64,000 bases of DNA. Origin: SCN-69-37 sp044507065 (GTDB taxonomy: Bacteria; Acidobacteriota; Vicinamibacteria; Vicinamibacterales; SCN-69-37). Position 1 is the stretch's first letter, and every line of letters starts with the position of its first letter. A program made the translations under genes and the position numbers. Of the stretch, positions 8,390 to 21,821 are shown piece by piece. The notes beneath the pieces are model-generated. The model did no database searches. It had not been told where the DNA came from and saw only the letters and a list, made by a program, of their open reading frames with translations. The stretch covers positions 1-64,000 of the forward strand of contig JBIQJY010000003.1 of NCBI GenBank assembly GCA_044507065.1. The letters are read 5' to 3'.

Positions 8390-8944
8390 ATGATATCCGG
8401 CATCCCCGCTTTGCTCGTCGCCCTGATGCTGGCGGCCGGCACGCCGCAGGATCATCCCGATCTGTCCGGTCGCTGGAACGAGGTGGAAATCACGGGCGCG
8501 CGTCTCTGGAGCGCCCACGTCTCCATCCGGCAACACGACGGCGGCCTGCTCGTGGCGCACACGCCGGGCCGCGCGCCCTCTGAATACCGCTTCGACGGCA
8601 ATCCCGTGATCGAAGTCGTGCGGTCGCCCACGTGCGGCCAGCGCACGATTGCCAGCGAGGCGAGCTGGCACGACGACACGCTCGTCCTGGTCGACACGAC
8701 GCGACAGTCGGTCTGTTCACACGATCGGCAATTGTCGTTCGATCCGGTCGACCAGCAGGAGCCGGATGCGGCTCTGGCCGCGCCGGGCCGGCGCGCCGAA
8801 CTGCTCAACGCGACGGTCACACTCGAGACGGTGATCGAGCTCTCGGTGTCCGACGACGTGCTGACAGTCGAGGTGGTCCGTCGCAGTGCCGCGGGTGGAG
8901 AGGTGACGTCGACGTCGCGGTACGTCCGCGCACCCGGCGCCTGA
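8390..8944 (+). CDS. Secreted protein of unknown function (184 aa)
   Basis: The ATG at 8390 is preceded by GGAGG at 4-5 nt, which settles the start; an earlier in-frame start lacks a site. Residues 1-17 form a short signal peptide (IPALLVALMLAAG). The mature part begins DHPDLSGRW, a beginning common in secreted acidobacterial proteins. It is beta-rich, with repeated evaluations of charged strands and two Cys that could form a disulfide. No enzyme motif is visible. It converges on the cytochrome oxidase operon, 57 bases away. Confidence 0.7.
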   Translation: MISGIPALLVALMLAAGTPQDHPDLSGRWNEVEITGARLWSAHVSIRQHDGGLLVAHTPGRAPSEYRFDGNPVIEVVRSPTCGQRTIASEASWHDDTLVLVDTTRQSVCSHDRQLSFDPVDQQEPDAALAAPGRRAELLNATVTLETVIELSVSDDVLTVEVVRRSAAGGEVTSTSRYVRAPGA

Positions 8945-9001
8945 GCCGCGTCGAGCGTCGGGCTCGGACGCCGCCGCGTGTCGTCGGCGCTGGCGCGAGG
9001 G

Positions 9002-9304
9002 CTAGCGCCCCGCCACGCCCAGCCAGCCGCGCGTCAGGTAGTCATTGAGCGTGAGCACGAACATGATCAACAGCCAGAAGAAACCGGCCCCGACGACCAC
9101 CTTCGTGAGCGGCGTGTTGTAGCGCACGCCCATGAAGATGCTGATGACGAGGAAGGCCTTCAGCCCGGCCACCAGGAGCGCAATCGGCGTATTGAGCAGC
9201 CCGAAATCGAACGTGGCCACGATGTAGGTCAGCGCGGTGAGCACCAGGAGCGCCGCAAAGACGGCGCCATAGGTGCGGACGGGCACGATGGGAGCGTGAG
9301 ACAT
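9002..9304 (-). CDS. ctaF: Cytochrome c oxidase subunit IV (100 aa)
   Basis: Small inner-membrane subunit of the caa3 oxidase, with three hydrophobic helices (about 12-34, 38-60, 70-92). The KAFLVISIFMGVRY segment is typical of the prokaryotic subunit IV family (COX4_pro). The start at 9304 lies 11 bases downstream of the subunit III stop. It is the last gene of the actABCDEF-sco-coxBAC operon. Confidence 0.85.
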   Translation of the reverse strand: MSHAPIVPVRTYGAVFAALLVLTALTYIVATFDFGLLNTPIALLVAGLKAFLVISIFMGVRYNTPLTKVVVGAGFFWLLIMFVLTLNDYLTRGWLGVAGR

Positions 9305-9315
9305 CTCGTGTGACC

Positions 9316-10038
9316 TCAGTGCGCGGCGTAGTGCGCTCCGAGCAGGTACAGGAGCGGAAACAGGAAAATCCAGACGATGTCGACGAAGTGCCAGTAGAGG
9401 CCCGACATCTCGACCGGCGTGTAGTAATCGGCCGAGAAGCGGCCGCGCCAGGCCATCGCCAGGATCGTGAGCATGAGGCCAATCCCGATGACCATGTGGA
9501 TCGCGTGGATGCCGGTCATCATGAAGTAGATCGAGAAGAACAGCTGCTGCTGGCTTGCCTGCGGCAGCGTCATGTCGAAGTTCGGCCCGGGCACGAGGTT
9601 GTGCTCGAACTTCTCGGCGTACTCGAAGTACTTGACCACCAGGAAGACGAAGCCGAACGCGATCGTCAGGATCAGGTTGACGATCTGGCCCCTGCGCGAT
9701 CCGACCTGCGCCGACCTCACCGCCAGCGCCATCGTCAGCGAACTGCAGATGAGCACGGCGGTATTGAGCGCGCCCATCGCCACGTCGAGGTGATTGCTGC
9801 CGAGCACCCACGCCTCGGGGTACAGGTACCGATAGACGACGTAGATCAGGAACATGCCACCGAAGAACATGATTTCGGTGACGAGGAACAGCCACATGCC
9901 GAGGGTCGAGGCCTCGAGCTGCTGTCCCATGCTGTAGAAGTGGTGCTGCAGGTTGGGGTTGTGCTCGTGCGCACCGTGCCCGCCTGCCGGCAGCGAAGTC
10001 GAGGCGCCGGCCCCGATCGGCGTCGAGGGGTTAGCCAA
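9316..10038 (-). CDS. ctaE: Cytochrome c oxidase subunit III (240 aa)
   Basis: Membrane subunit III of the caa3-type oxidase, with about seven hydrophobic helices and the family C-terminus SGLYWHFVDIVWIFLFPLLY. The best start is a TTG at 10038, 6 nt after GGGAGG, which makes the gene overlap the end of subunit I by 8 bases. An in-frame ATG at 10098 would force a 68-base overlap and an unusual Ser/Thr-rich extension. The His/Gly-rich segment near residue 20 (GGHGAHEHNPN) precedes the first helix. Confidence 0.88.
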   Translation of the reverse strand: MANPSTPIGAGASTSLPAGGHGAHEHNPNLQHHFYSMGQQLEASTLGMWLFLVTEIMFFGGMFLIYVVYRYLYPEAWVLGSNHLDVAMGALNTAVLICSSLTMALAVRSAQVGSRRGQIVNLILTIAFGFVFLVVKYFEYAEKFEHNLVPGPNFDMTLPQASQQQLFFSIYFMMTGIHAIHMVIGIGLMLTILAMAWRGRFSADYYTPVEMSGLYWHFVDIVWIFLFPLLYLLGAHYAAH

Positions 10039-11647
10039 CGTGAACCTCCCGGGTCGGCTTGTAGTTGTAGGCCGGTTCGTCGACGACGACGTCCTCATCG
10101 AAGTTGAAGGTCGGCGGCGGCGAGGGGATCGTCCACTCGAGCCCCTTCACGCCCCACGGGTTGGCGGGCGCGCGCCGGCCCTTGACCAGCGAGTAGACCA
10201 GGTAGACGGCCGGCAGGGCGTAGCCGAGCGCCAGGATGCTGGCGCCGGCCGACGACAGCACGTTGAGCACCTGCCATTCGTCGGGATACGCGTGATAGCG
10301 GCGCGGCATCCCCATGTAGCCCAGGACGAACTGCGGGAAGAACGTCAGGTTGAAGCCGACGAACACCAGCACGGCCGACGTCTTGGCCCCGGCTTCCGAG
10401 AACATCCGACCCGTCATCTTCGGCCACCAGAAGTGCAGGCCGCCCATGTAGGCCATGATGGCGCCGCCCACCATGATGTAGTGGAAGTGCGCGATGACGA
10501 AGTAGGTGTCGGTCAGGTGCACGTTGAGGCCGAGCGTCGCGAGGAACAGCCCGGTCAGCCCGCCGATCGTGAAGAGGCCCATGAAGCCGATCACCCACCA
10601 GGTGGGCGACTGCCAGCTCACCGACCCCTTGTACATCGTCGCGGTCCAGTTGAACGTCTTGACCGCGGACGGGATGGCGACGAGCATCGAGATGATCGAG
10701 AAGACCAGGCCCGCGTAGATCGACTGGCTGCTGACGAACAGGTGATGACCCCAGACGAGGAAGCCGAGGATCGCGATGGCCAGGCTCGAGAACGCCACGA
10801 AGCTGTAGCCGAAAATCTGCTTGCGCGACATCGCCGCCACCAGTTCGCTGATGACGCCCATGCCCGGCAGGATCATGATGTAGACCGCCGGGTGCGAGTA
10901 GAACCAGAAGAGGTGCTGGAAGAGCACCGGGTCGCCGCCGCGCGCCGGGTCGAAGAACCCGAGGCCCAGCGAGCGTTCGGCGGCCACGAGCAGCACCGTG
11001 ATGGCGATGACCGGCGTGCCGAGGATCATCACGAGGCTCGTCGCGTAGTTCGACCACACGAAGAGCGGCAGGCGGAACCAGGTCAGCCCCGGCGCGCGCA
11101 TCCGATGCGTGGTGACGATGAAGTTCAGCCCGGTGAGGATCGACGAGAAGCCCGTGATGAACACGCCGATCGCGGCCGCGGTCACCGCCGTCTGCGACGA
11201 GGTCGAGCTGTAGGGCGTGTAGAACGTCCAGCCGGTATCGAGACCGCCGTTGAAGACCGCGCCCAGCGTGACGAGCGCGCCGATGACGTAGAGGTACCAG
11301 CTGATCAGGTTGATGCGCGGGAAGGCCAGGTCCTTGGCGCCGAGCATGATCGGCATCAGGAAGTTGCCGAGCGTGGCCGGGATCGACGGCACCAGGAAGA
11401 AGAAGACCATCACGACGCCGTGCAGCGTGAAGAGCTTGTTGTAGACGTCGGAGGTGAGCAGGTCCCCCTGCGGCGTCACCAGTTCGGCGCGGATGCCGGC
11501 GGCAAACAGCCCGCCGATCGCGAAGAAGATCGTGATCGAGATCAGGTAGAGCAGCGCAATGCGCTTGTGGTCCTTGGTCAGGAGCCACGACGCAAGGCCG
11601 TGCGGCGCGTCGAGGTAGCTGTTGCGGGTGGCGGGAACGTCGCTCAT
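10031..11647 (-). CDS. ctaD: Cytochrome c oxidase subunit I, A2 type (538 aa)
   Basis: Catalytic subunit that reduces O2 at haem a3-CuB and pumps protons. It has twelve helices; CuB/haem ligands are visible in WFYSHPAVYIM, WGHHLFVSSQ and VIAHFHYIMVGG. The motif YSHPAV replaces the HPEV of mitochondrial-like A1 enzymes. This is the signature of A2-type oxidases (Rhodothermus and Thermus caa3), in which Tyr-Ser takes over from the D-channel glutamate. The ATG at 11647 was preferred to an in-frame GTG 12 bases upstream that abuts the subunit II stop. It is co-transcribed with subunits II, III and IV. Confidence 0.95.
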   Translation of the reverse strand: MSDVPATRNSYLDAPHGLASWLLTKDHKRIALLYLISITIFFAIGGLFAAGIRAELVTPQGDLLTSDVYNKLFTLHGVVMVFFFLVPSIPATLGNFLMPIMLGAKDLAFPRINLISWYLYVIGALVTLGAVFNGGLDTGWTFYTPYSSTSSQTAVTAAAIGVFITGFSSILTGLNFIVTTHRMRAPGLTWFRLPLFVWSNYATSLVMILGTPVIAITVLLVAAERSLGLGFFDPARGGDPVLFQHLFWFYSHPAVYIMILPGMGVISELVAAMSRKQIFGYSFVAFSSLAIAILGFLVWGHHLFVSSQSIYAGLVFSIISMLVAIPSAVKTFNWTATMYKGSVSWQSPTWWVIGFMGLFTIGGLTGLFLATLGLNVHLTDTYFVIAHFHYIMVGGAIMAYMGGLHFWWPKMTGRMFSEAGAKTSAVLVFVGFNLTFFPQFVLGYMGMPRRYHAYPDEWQVLNVLSSAGASILALGYALPAVYLVYSLVKGRRAPANPWGVKGLEWTIPSPPPTFNFDEDVVVDEPAYNYKPTREVHVG

Positions 11648-11659
11648 AAACGATCTCAC

Positions 11660-12625
11660 TTAGTGGGCCGCCGGCGCGCCCTCCGCCGGTTGCAGCGTCT
11701 TGATGTAGGCGATGAGCTGCATGAGCTGCTCCTCGGAGATCAGGCCCTGGAACGGCGGCATCACGGGCTGATAGCCGCGCACCACCTTGGCGAACGGCAC
11801 CATGATCGACTCGCGCAGGTAGTTGTCGTCGGCCAGGACGGTGCGGCCGTCGGTGAGCGCGACCTGCGAGCCGAACACGCCCGCCAGGTTGGGCCCGAGT
11901 GCGCCCGGGGCCCCCGTGTGGCACGTCGCGCAGCCCTGCTCGGCAAACAGCTTCTCACCGGCCTGCGCCGGCGGCACGGCCGGGCCGGCCGCGGCGCCGC
12001 CGCCGGCCAGCCACGCCTCGTAGGCATGCGGCTCGAGCACGATGATGTCGCCAACCATCCCGGAGTGCTGCGTGCCGCAGTACTCCGCACAGAACAGGTG
12101 ATAGGTGCCCGGCCTGGTCGCGTTGAACCACAGCGTCGTGAGCTTGCCCGGCACCACGTCCATCTTCACGCGGAACGCGGGAATCGAGTAGTCGTGGATG
12201 ACGTCCTCGGATCCGAGCGTGAGGCGGATGTTGCGCCCCGCCGGCACGTGCATCTGGTTGATCTCGCGCGTGCCGTCCGGATGCTGCACCTTCCACATCC
12301 ACTGCTTGCCGACGACGAACATCTCCATCGCGTCGACTGGCGGCCGCGCCAGGCGGAAGAACAGATCCGCGCCCCAGAAGAACATCACGAGCGAGAGCAT
12401 CAGCGGGATGAACGTCCAGGTCAGCTCGGCGACGAGCGATCCGTGGATGTCGGCCCCGACCTCGTGTTCCGAGCGGCGCCGGAACTTGATCGCGAAGATG
12501 ACGACCAGCGACGCCACCAGCACCACGAAGAAGGCGCTGACCGCCGTGATGAACAGGTAGAGGAGATCGACCTCCGTCGCCACCGTCGAGGCGTTGGGAG
12601 GGAGCAGGGGAAAAGGAAGCTTCAT
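11660..12625 (-). CDS. ctaC: Cytochrome c oxidase subunit II with fused cytochrome c domain (321 aa)
   Basis: Electron entry subunit of a caa3-type oxidase. Two N-terminal helices (about 20-45 and 68-90) are followed by a cupredoxin CuA domain with ligands C179, C183, H187 and M190 in CAEYCGTQHSGM. A C-terminal class I cytochrome c follows, with CATCH at 232-236 and a distal Met in the MPPF segment. The fused haem makes it a caa3 enzyme that can take electrons directly from alternative complex III. The start directly follows the sco stop with no spacer. Confidence 0.95.
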   Translation of the reverse strand: MKLPFPLLPPNASTVATEVDLLYLFITAVSAFFVVLVASLVVIFAIKFRRRSEHEVGADIHGSLVAELTWTFIPLMLSLVMFFWGADLFFRLARPPVDAMEMFVVGKQWMWKVQHPDGTREINQMHVPAGRNIRLTLGSEDVIHDYSIPAFRVKMDVVPGKLTTLWFNATRPGTYHLFCAEYCGTQHSGMVGDIIVLEPHAYEAWLAGGGAAAGPAVPPAQAGEKLFAEQGCATCHTGAPGALGPNLAGVFGSQVALTDGRTVLADDNYLRESIMVPFAKVVRGYQPVMPPFQGLISEEQLMQLIAYIKTLQPAEGAPAAH

Positions 12626-13531
12626 CTAGCGAATACCCGTTGCGGTCGATTGCACCGCTCTCGCCTGCCGCCGTTCACGCCGCAGGCTCAACAGAATGAA
12701 CGCGCCCAGGGCCGCCAGTGTCAGCAGTCCCGCCGCGCGCACGGCCGTCATCACCGCCAACCCATAGCTGCCCGTCGTCGGGTCGTACAGATAGCAGAAG
12801 AGCACGGCCTGATCGACCACCGACCCGATGCCGCCGCCCGAGGCATCCATCAGCGCGAACTGCAGGTCGCGCGACGCGAACTCGATGCCGAACAGGTACC
12901 GCGACACGCGTCCCTCGGGCGTGAGCACCGTCAGCACCGAGGGGTGCGCGTACTGGTCGAGCGCCTCGTCGTACGTGTAGTTGAAGCCCACCGCGGAGGT
13001 CAGCGCGTCGATCGACGGCTGGCGACCGGTCAGGAAGTGCACGCCCGCCTCGCCGCCGGCCCGACCGTAGCGCCGCAGGAAGTCGTCGCGCCGGGCGGCG
13101 GCCATGGCCGGCGTCTCGCCCGGGTCGAAGCTCACGACCAGCACGTCGAAGTCGCGGCCCGCGTTGAACGCGAGCGGCATCATCGAGCTGACCGTCGCGT
13201 TGATGATCTGCCCGCAAAGCGACGGGCACTCGTAGTACGCCAGCACCAGCGCCACCGGCCGGCCGTTGCCGAAGTAGTCGCCAAGCCGGACGTCGCGCCC
13301 TGCCTCGTCGACAAACGGCACGTCGAGCGGCACGGGCGTGTCGAGCCGCGCCTGGTCGATTCCGCTCTGGCGCAGCGCGGGAATCTGCTGCGTGGCGGGC
13401 GAGCCGGGCGCCGGCACCGACAGCGGACGGGTCGGCTGCGCGGAGACCGACACCACGCCCACTACCGCCAGGCCGAGGCCCAGCAGTCCGGCGCGAACGA
13501 TCCGGCGGCCGATGGTGGATGTGGTGTTCAT
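12626..13531 (-). CDS. SCO1/SenC family copper chaperone (301 aa)
   Basis: Thioredoxin-fold protein that helps build the CuA site of subunit II, encoded just downstream. The copper/redox motif is CPSLC in YYECPSLCGQ and the partner His is in YAHPSV. A signal peptide covers about residues 1-31 (ending VSAQ) and a hydrophobic helix near 265-285 should anchor the C-terminus in the membrane. The ATG at 13531 has AAAGGAC upstream; the longer open frame upstream is a shadow of the neighbouring gene. Confidence 0.88.
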   Translation of the reverse strand: MNTTSTIGRRIVRAGLLGLGLAVVGVVSVSAQPTRPLSVPAPGSPATQQIPALRQSGIDQARLDTPVPLDVPFVDEAGRDVRLGDYFGNGRPVALVLAYYECPSLCGQIINATVSSMMPLAFNAGRDFDVLVVSFDPGETPAMAAARRDDFLRRYGRAGGEAGVHFLTGRQPSIDALTSAVGFNYTYDEALDQYAHPSVLTVLTPEGRVSRYLFGIEFASRDLQFALMDASGGGIGSVVDQAVLFCYLYDPTTGSYGLAVMTAVRAAGLLTLAALGAFILLSLRRERRQARAVQSTATGIR

Positions 13532-13562
13532 GAGCAACGTCCTTTCTCTGGTGCCGTCGGGG

Positions 13563-14054
13563 CTACGGCTGCGCCGCAGCGGCCCCCTCCGGCGTGGCCC
13601 CGTCAGGCGCCGGCGCCGCGGCCGGATCCGGCCGCACGGGCAGGCCCCGCTCGAGGACCAGGTCCTTCGCGCGATCGATGGGCAGCCGCACCGTCCCCAT
13701 GCCCTGGTTGATCCAGCCGTAGGAGTGCAGCGCCTCGTTCTGCCGGGCGTTGAAGTCGCCAAGCACGTCCGGTTCGCGGACGAGCAGCGCCGGCGTCGGC
13801 GATCCCTCGGCGCCTGACACGATCCGGCCGCCCTCGATCACCGGGCTCGTCTGCGGGTCAGCCATGACCGCACGCGGCGCCTCGCTGCGCGTCATGCGGT
13901 ACGAGAACCACTCGAACACGCCCCAGACGATCAGCTGGGAGGCCATCACGGTCAGCACGAGGATGACCAGGAACCAGCCGATCCCGCGGTAGGCGACGCC
14001 GTCGCTCTCGACCGGGTCGGGCGTCGGCACGTGATGATGACTAGTTTCCGCCAT
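13563..14054 (-). CDS. Conserved membrane protein of the act-cox operon (163 aa)
   Basis: Not assigned to a named family. It has a His-rich N-terminus (SHHHVP), one helix at about 27-50 (GWFLVILVLTVMASQLIVWGVF), then a periplasmic region with the ordered block LHSYGWINQGMGTVRLPIDRAKDLVLERGLP, and an Ala/Pro tail. It overlaps actF by 14 bases and precedes sco. Its position between complex III and oxidase genes suggests a role in assembly or docking of the supercomplex; that is inference. Confidence 0.7.
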   Translation of the reverse strand: MAETSHHHVPTPDPVESDGVAYRGIGWFLVILVLTVMASQLIVWGVFEWFSYRMTRSEAPRAVMADPQTSPVIEGGRIVSGAEGSPTPALLVREPDVLGDFNARQNEALHSYGWINQGMGTVRLPIDRAKDLVLERGLPVRPDPAAAPAPDGATPEGAAAAQP

Positions 14055-15261
14055 GAATCATCGCTTCCTTGAAGTACGGGTCGCGGGCGGGCACGAGCGA
14101 CCGGCCGGCGAGCGAACGCCAGAAGAGCGGCAGCCACAGGCAGCCGATGGCCAGGACCATCGCGAAGTCGAGCCAGTGGATCGTCGACCCGTGCCGGAAG
14201 ACGGGCCCGACCGTCCAGATCGTGTCGACCACGCGCATGACGAGGATCAGGATCGCCACGCGCCGGACCGCGGCCGGGTTGCGCTTCAGGTCGCGCGAGA
14301 GCAGGAAGAGGAACGGCAGCACGAACTGCACCACGAGCAGCGCGATGCTCACCGACGCCCAGGGCCCGGTCAGCCGCTCGAGGTAGAACGGAATCTCCTC
14401 GGGCAGGTTTGCCGACCAGATGATGAGCAGCTGCGAGACCGCGAAGTACGCCCACAGCATCAGGAACGCGAGCATCAGCTTGCCGAGATCGTGGAACGAG
14501 TCCGGGTTGGCCACCTGCGACATCGGCGGGAACCGGACGAGCGAGGCCAGCACGATGATCGTGAAGGCCAGCGTCGAGAGGCCCATGTTGCCGATCATCA
14601 GCACGCCGAAGATGGTCGAAAACCAATGCGGGTCGACCGACATCACCCAGTCGACGCTCATGAAGGTGACCGTGAGGACCCAGAGGACGAGGCCGGGGGC
14701 CGACAGCAGCCGGAACCGGCGATCGAGCGGGCCGGGCCCCACGGCCGGATCGACGTCCTGTTGCGCGGACCACTTGTTGAGCAGGAACGCGAGCGCGCCC
14801 CAGATGACGAAGAACAGGACCGTGCGTACCAGGAAGAACGGCACGTTGAGGTAGGCCACCTTCAGATGGATGAGGTGGTCGTCGGCCGCCTCCGGGCGCG
14901 CCCACGAGTAGAGCGTGGGCAGGTTCACGGCAATGGGCACGAACAGCACGGCCAGCAGCGGAATCGTCCGCGTGGCGGCTTCCCACACGCGCCGGCCCAC
15001 CATGCCCCACGCGCCACCCGACAGGTGGTGCACCATCAGCAGCCCCAGCGCGCCGATGGTGATCGACGACCAGAACAGGTACCCGACCAGGTAGGACAGC
15101 AGCCAGGCCTCACGCGCCGCGAAGAGGCCGATGATGGCCAGCACGACGCCCGCCGCGCCGTACATCATCGACCGACTGCCGAGACGCGAGATCTCGGCGG
15201 TCGGGCGCGCCATGAGGGCCGCCTCGTCGTCGTAAGGAGTCGTTGTCGAGTGCGTGGCCAT
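14041..15261 (-). CDS. actF: Alternative complex III subunit ActF (406 aa)
   Basis: Integral-membrane subunit related to ActC/NrfD, predicted with about ten helices. In the family it contributes to the quinol side of the complex. Recognisable segments are VAYLNVPFFLVRTVLFF and VTFMSVDWVMSVDPHWFSTIFG. It follows actE with a one-base TGATG overlap and is about 65 residues shorter than ActC, as is usual. It belongs to a complete actABCDEF set. Confidence 0.9.
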   Translation of the reverse strand: MATHSTTTPYDDEAALMARPTAEISRLGSRSMMYGAAGVVLAIIGLFAAREAWLLSYLVGYLFWSSITIGALGLLMVHHLSGGAWGMVGRRVWEAATRTIPLLAVLFVPIAVNLPTLYSWARPEAADDHLIHLKVAYLNVPFFLVRTVLFFVIWGALAFLLNKWSAQQDVDPAVGPGPLDRRFRLLSAPGLVLWVLTVTFMSVDWVMSVDPHWFSTIFGVLMIGNMGLSTLAFTIIVLASLVRFPPMSQVANPDSFHDLGKLMLAFLMLWAYFAVSQLLIIWSANLPEEIPFYLERLTGPWASVSIALLVVQFVLPFLFLLSRDLKRNPAAVRRVAILILVMRVVDTIWTVGPVFRHGSTIHWLDFAMVLAIGCLWLPLFWRSLAGRSLVPARDPYFKEAMIHGGN

Positions 15262-15881
15262 CAGTGGGTTTCCTCGGTGGCGCCTTCGGCCGCCGCGGCC
15301 GGGTTGTCGAGCCGTTCGAGCTCGGCCGGCGGCACGTCGGCGCGCGTTCCCTGTTGGCTGGCCTGCAGCGCCCGCACGTAGGCGACGATGCGCCAGCGGT
15401 CTTCGACGGCAATCTGCGCGCGGTAGGGCGGCATCACGCCGAAGCCGTTCGAGATGCGATCGAAGAACTGGCCCGCCGGCGCCTGCCGCAGCCGATCGAT
15501 GTGCAGCGAGGGCGGCTGCCGGTAGCCGCGCTGGACGACCATGCCGTCGCCCTCACCACTGCGCGCGTGGCACGGCGAGCAGAAGGTGTTGAACCGCTGC
15601 TCGCCGAGGTCCAGGTCCGCGCGGGTGATCGCGAACGGGAAGAGGTTGGCGTCCTGGCCGCCGATCTTGCCGGTCGTCAGCAGTTCGTCGGCGTTCTCGA
15701 ACCCGCGTGCGACGGTACCCTCGACCAGCGGCTGCGACGACGCGCCGCCCGGGAAGGTCGCACTCGCCTCGAGCGGATCGTATCGCGGGGCATCGTGCAT
15801 GTCCTGGCGGCAGCCGGCCACGCCGGCGACGACCAGGCCGATAGCCACCAGACGGCCCACGTGTCTGCTTCTACTCGTCAA
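15261..15881 (-). CDS. actE: Alternative complex III monohaem cytochrome c subunit ActE (206 aa)
   Basis: Lipid-anchored cytochrome c. The lipobox VAGC ends at C24, so the mature protein should be acylated and face the periplasm. A single haem site CSPCH lies at 101-105, with a distal Met in the FGVMPPYR segment. It probably hands electrons on to the haem of oxidase subunit II. It overlaps actD by 11 bases and actF by one. Confidence 0.92.
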   Translation of the reverse strand: MTSRSRHVGRLVAIGLVVAGVAGCRQDMHDAPRYDPLEASATFPGGASSQPLVEGTVARGFENADELLTTGKIGGQDANLFPFAITRADLDLGEQRFNTFCSPCHARSGEGDGMVVQRGYRQPPSLHIDRLRQAPAGQFFDRISNGFGVMPPYRAQIAVEDRWRIVAYVRALQASQQGTRADVPPAELERLDNPAAAAEGATEETH

Positions 15882-16415
15882 CGGCCACCACCTCGCGCGG
15901 GTTGAGCCCGCTCAGGAACGCGCGCGTCTCGTCGGCGTCGAACCTGGGATCGCTCGCCTCGATGGCGAGAAAGAACCCGTCCTGGCTGGCCCGCGCGAAC
16001 CTCGGCGCGTTGAACACCGGGTGGTGCGGCCGCGGCAGCCCATTGAGCGCGATCATCGAGATGACCGCGGTAAAGGAGGCGAACAGGATGGTGAGCTCGA
16101 ACGTGATGGGAATGAACGAGACCCACGAGAAGTACGGGCGGCCACCGATGTTCATCGGATAGTCGATGACCGACGTCCAGTACTGCAGCCCGGCGCCGGC
16201 CATCGCCCCGGCCAGGCCGCCGACGAACACGAACTTCGGGATCAGCGACTCGCGGAACCCGACGGCCTCGGCCAGGCCGTGAATCGGGAAGGGCGAAAAC
16301 GCGTCGGTCCTGGTGAAACCCGCTTCGCGGGCACGGGTGGCGGCATCGAGCAGCTGCTGCGCCGAGTCGAACTCGGCCAGCAGGCCGTGCAGCACCGGGG
16401 TCTCGGGCGTATGGC

Positions 16416-16419
<4 letters not shown>
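15871..16419 (-). CDS. actD: Alternative complex III subunit ActD (DUF3341, 182 aa)
   Basis: DUF3341 membrane protein. A cytoplasmic N-terminal domain begins LHGLLAEFDSAQQLLDAA; two helices (about 62-82 and 103-125) are separated by the typical loop YWTSVIDYPMNIGGRPYFSWVSFIPITFE. Family members are structural ActD subunits. It overlaps actC by 4 bases and actE by 11, consistent with one transcript. Confidence 0.93.
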
Positions 16420-17834
<1,415 letters not shown>

Positions 17835-17894
17835 TCGGTGCTCCGTTCGACTGCGCCCGCGAAACCCGCGGCCCATCTGACGACTGTCATGTCC

Positions 17895-20888
<2,994 letters not shown>

Positions 20889-20990
20889 GGGTGTGTGAGT
20901 TACTTCACTATCGCGGCGGTCCACCATGGCGCCCGCCGTCCGGAACGTTGCTGGGTCGTCGTGTTCGTGCTGCACGCCAATGCCCCGGCT

Positions 20991-21650
20991 TCAGCGGTGG
21001 CAGACCGAGCAGCTCGTCATGTGCTCGACGCTCGACACGCCGTACTCGGCCTTCAGACGGAGCCCCAGTTCCAGCTGATTTGCGGGGGCTTCGTAGGCCA
21101 TGTTGAACACCTGGTCGCGGGGCCGGAGGTACTGCTCGGGCGCCCGGTGACAGTCGAGGCACCATTCCATCAGCAGCGACTCGGCCTGGAAAACGAGGGG
21201 CATCTGGTCGACCCGACCGTGGCAGGTGGCACAGCCGACGCCCTGCCGCACGTGAATCTGGTGGCTGAAGTAGACGAAGTCGGGCAGGTCGTGGACGCGC
21301 GTCCACGTGAGGTTCGTGTTGTCGCGGAAACTGGCGCGCACCGGTTCGAGGATGGGCGCGTTCGTCCAGATCTGGTTGTGGCAGTTCATGCAGGTCTGGG
21401 TCGGGGGAATCCCGGCGAACGACGACTTCTCGACCGACGTATGACAGTAGCGGCAATCGATACCCATACCGCCGGCATGGTGCGCGTGGCTGAACTGGAT
21501 CGGCTGCTCGACGTGTTCGGCCTGCTTGGTGGCCCAGCTGGACCGGAACAGGGTGAAGACCACCCAAAGCGCAAACACGACGAAGCCAAGCAGTCCGGCC
21601 AGCGACATGCGGGCCAGGGCGTTGGCACTTCGGGGGAAAATCTGGCTCAT
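20991..21650 (-). CDS. actA: Alternative complex III pentahaem cytochrome c subunit ActA (219 aa)
   Basis: Membrane-anchored multihaem cytochrome. One N-terminal helix lies at about 16-36, then five CxxCH sites start at residues 66, 87, 140, 164 and 214 (CRYCH, CMNCH, CATCH, CLDCH, CSVCH), the usual number for ActA. It is the first gene of the long act-cox operon. The ATG at 21650 was chosen over an in-frame TTG 15 bases upstream; neither has a clear ribosome site. A regulated promoter region lies upstream. Confidence 0.93.
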   Translation of the reverse strand: MSQIFPRSANALARMSLAGLLGFVVFALWVVFTLFRSSWATKQAEHVEQPIQFSHAHHAGGMGIDCRYCHTSVEKSSFAGIPPTQTCMNCHNQIWTNAPILEPVRASFRDNTNLTWTRVHDLPDFVYFSHQIHVRQGVGCATCHGRVDQMPLVFQAESLLMEWCLDCHRAPEQYLRPRDQVFNMAYEAPANQLELGLRLKAEYGVSSVEHMTSCSVCHR

Positions 21651-21821
21651 AGGAGACTTCGGCAAACGCCCTGGGCCTGCATGGGTCGCACGTATACACC
21701 CGTCCGCGAACGCTGCCGGCGCAAACGCGCACGACAGAGCCGGCCACTGGCAACGTTCCCGGACCGACGACGGGGATCCAATGAGGCGCTCCGGGTGGGC
21801 AACGCCCCGGAGGCGCCCTAT

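Noticed and set aside
9953..13711. 1252-codon open frame on the + strand
   Set aside because: It is exactly antisense to oxidase subunits I and II and sco; the Arg/His/Glu-rich product is typical of the complement of high-GC genes.
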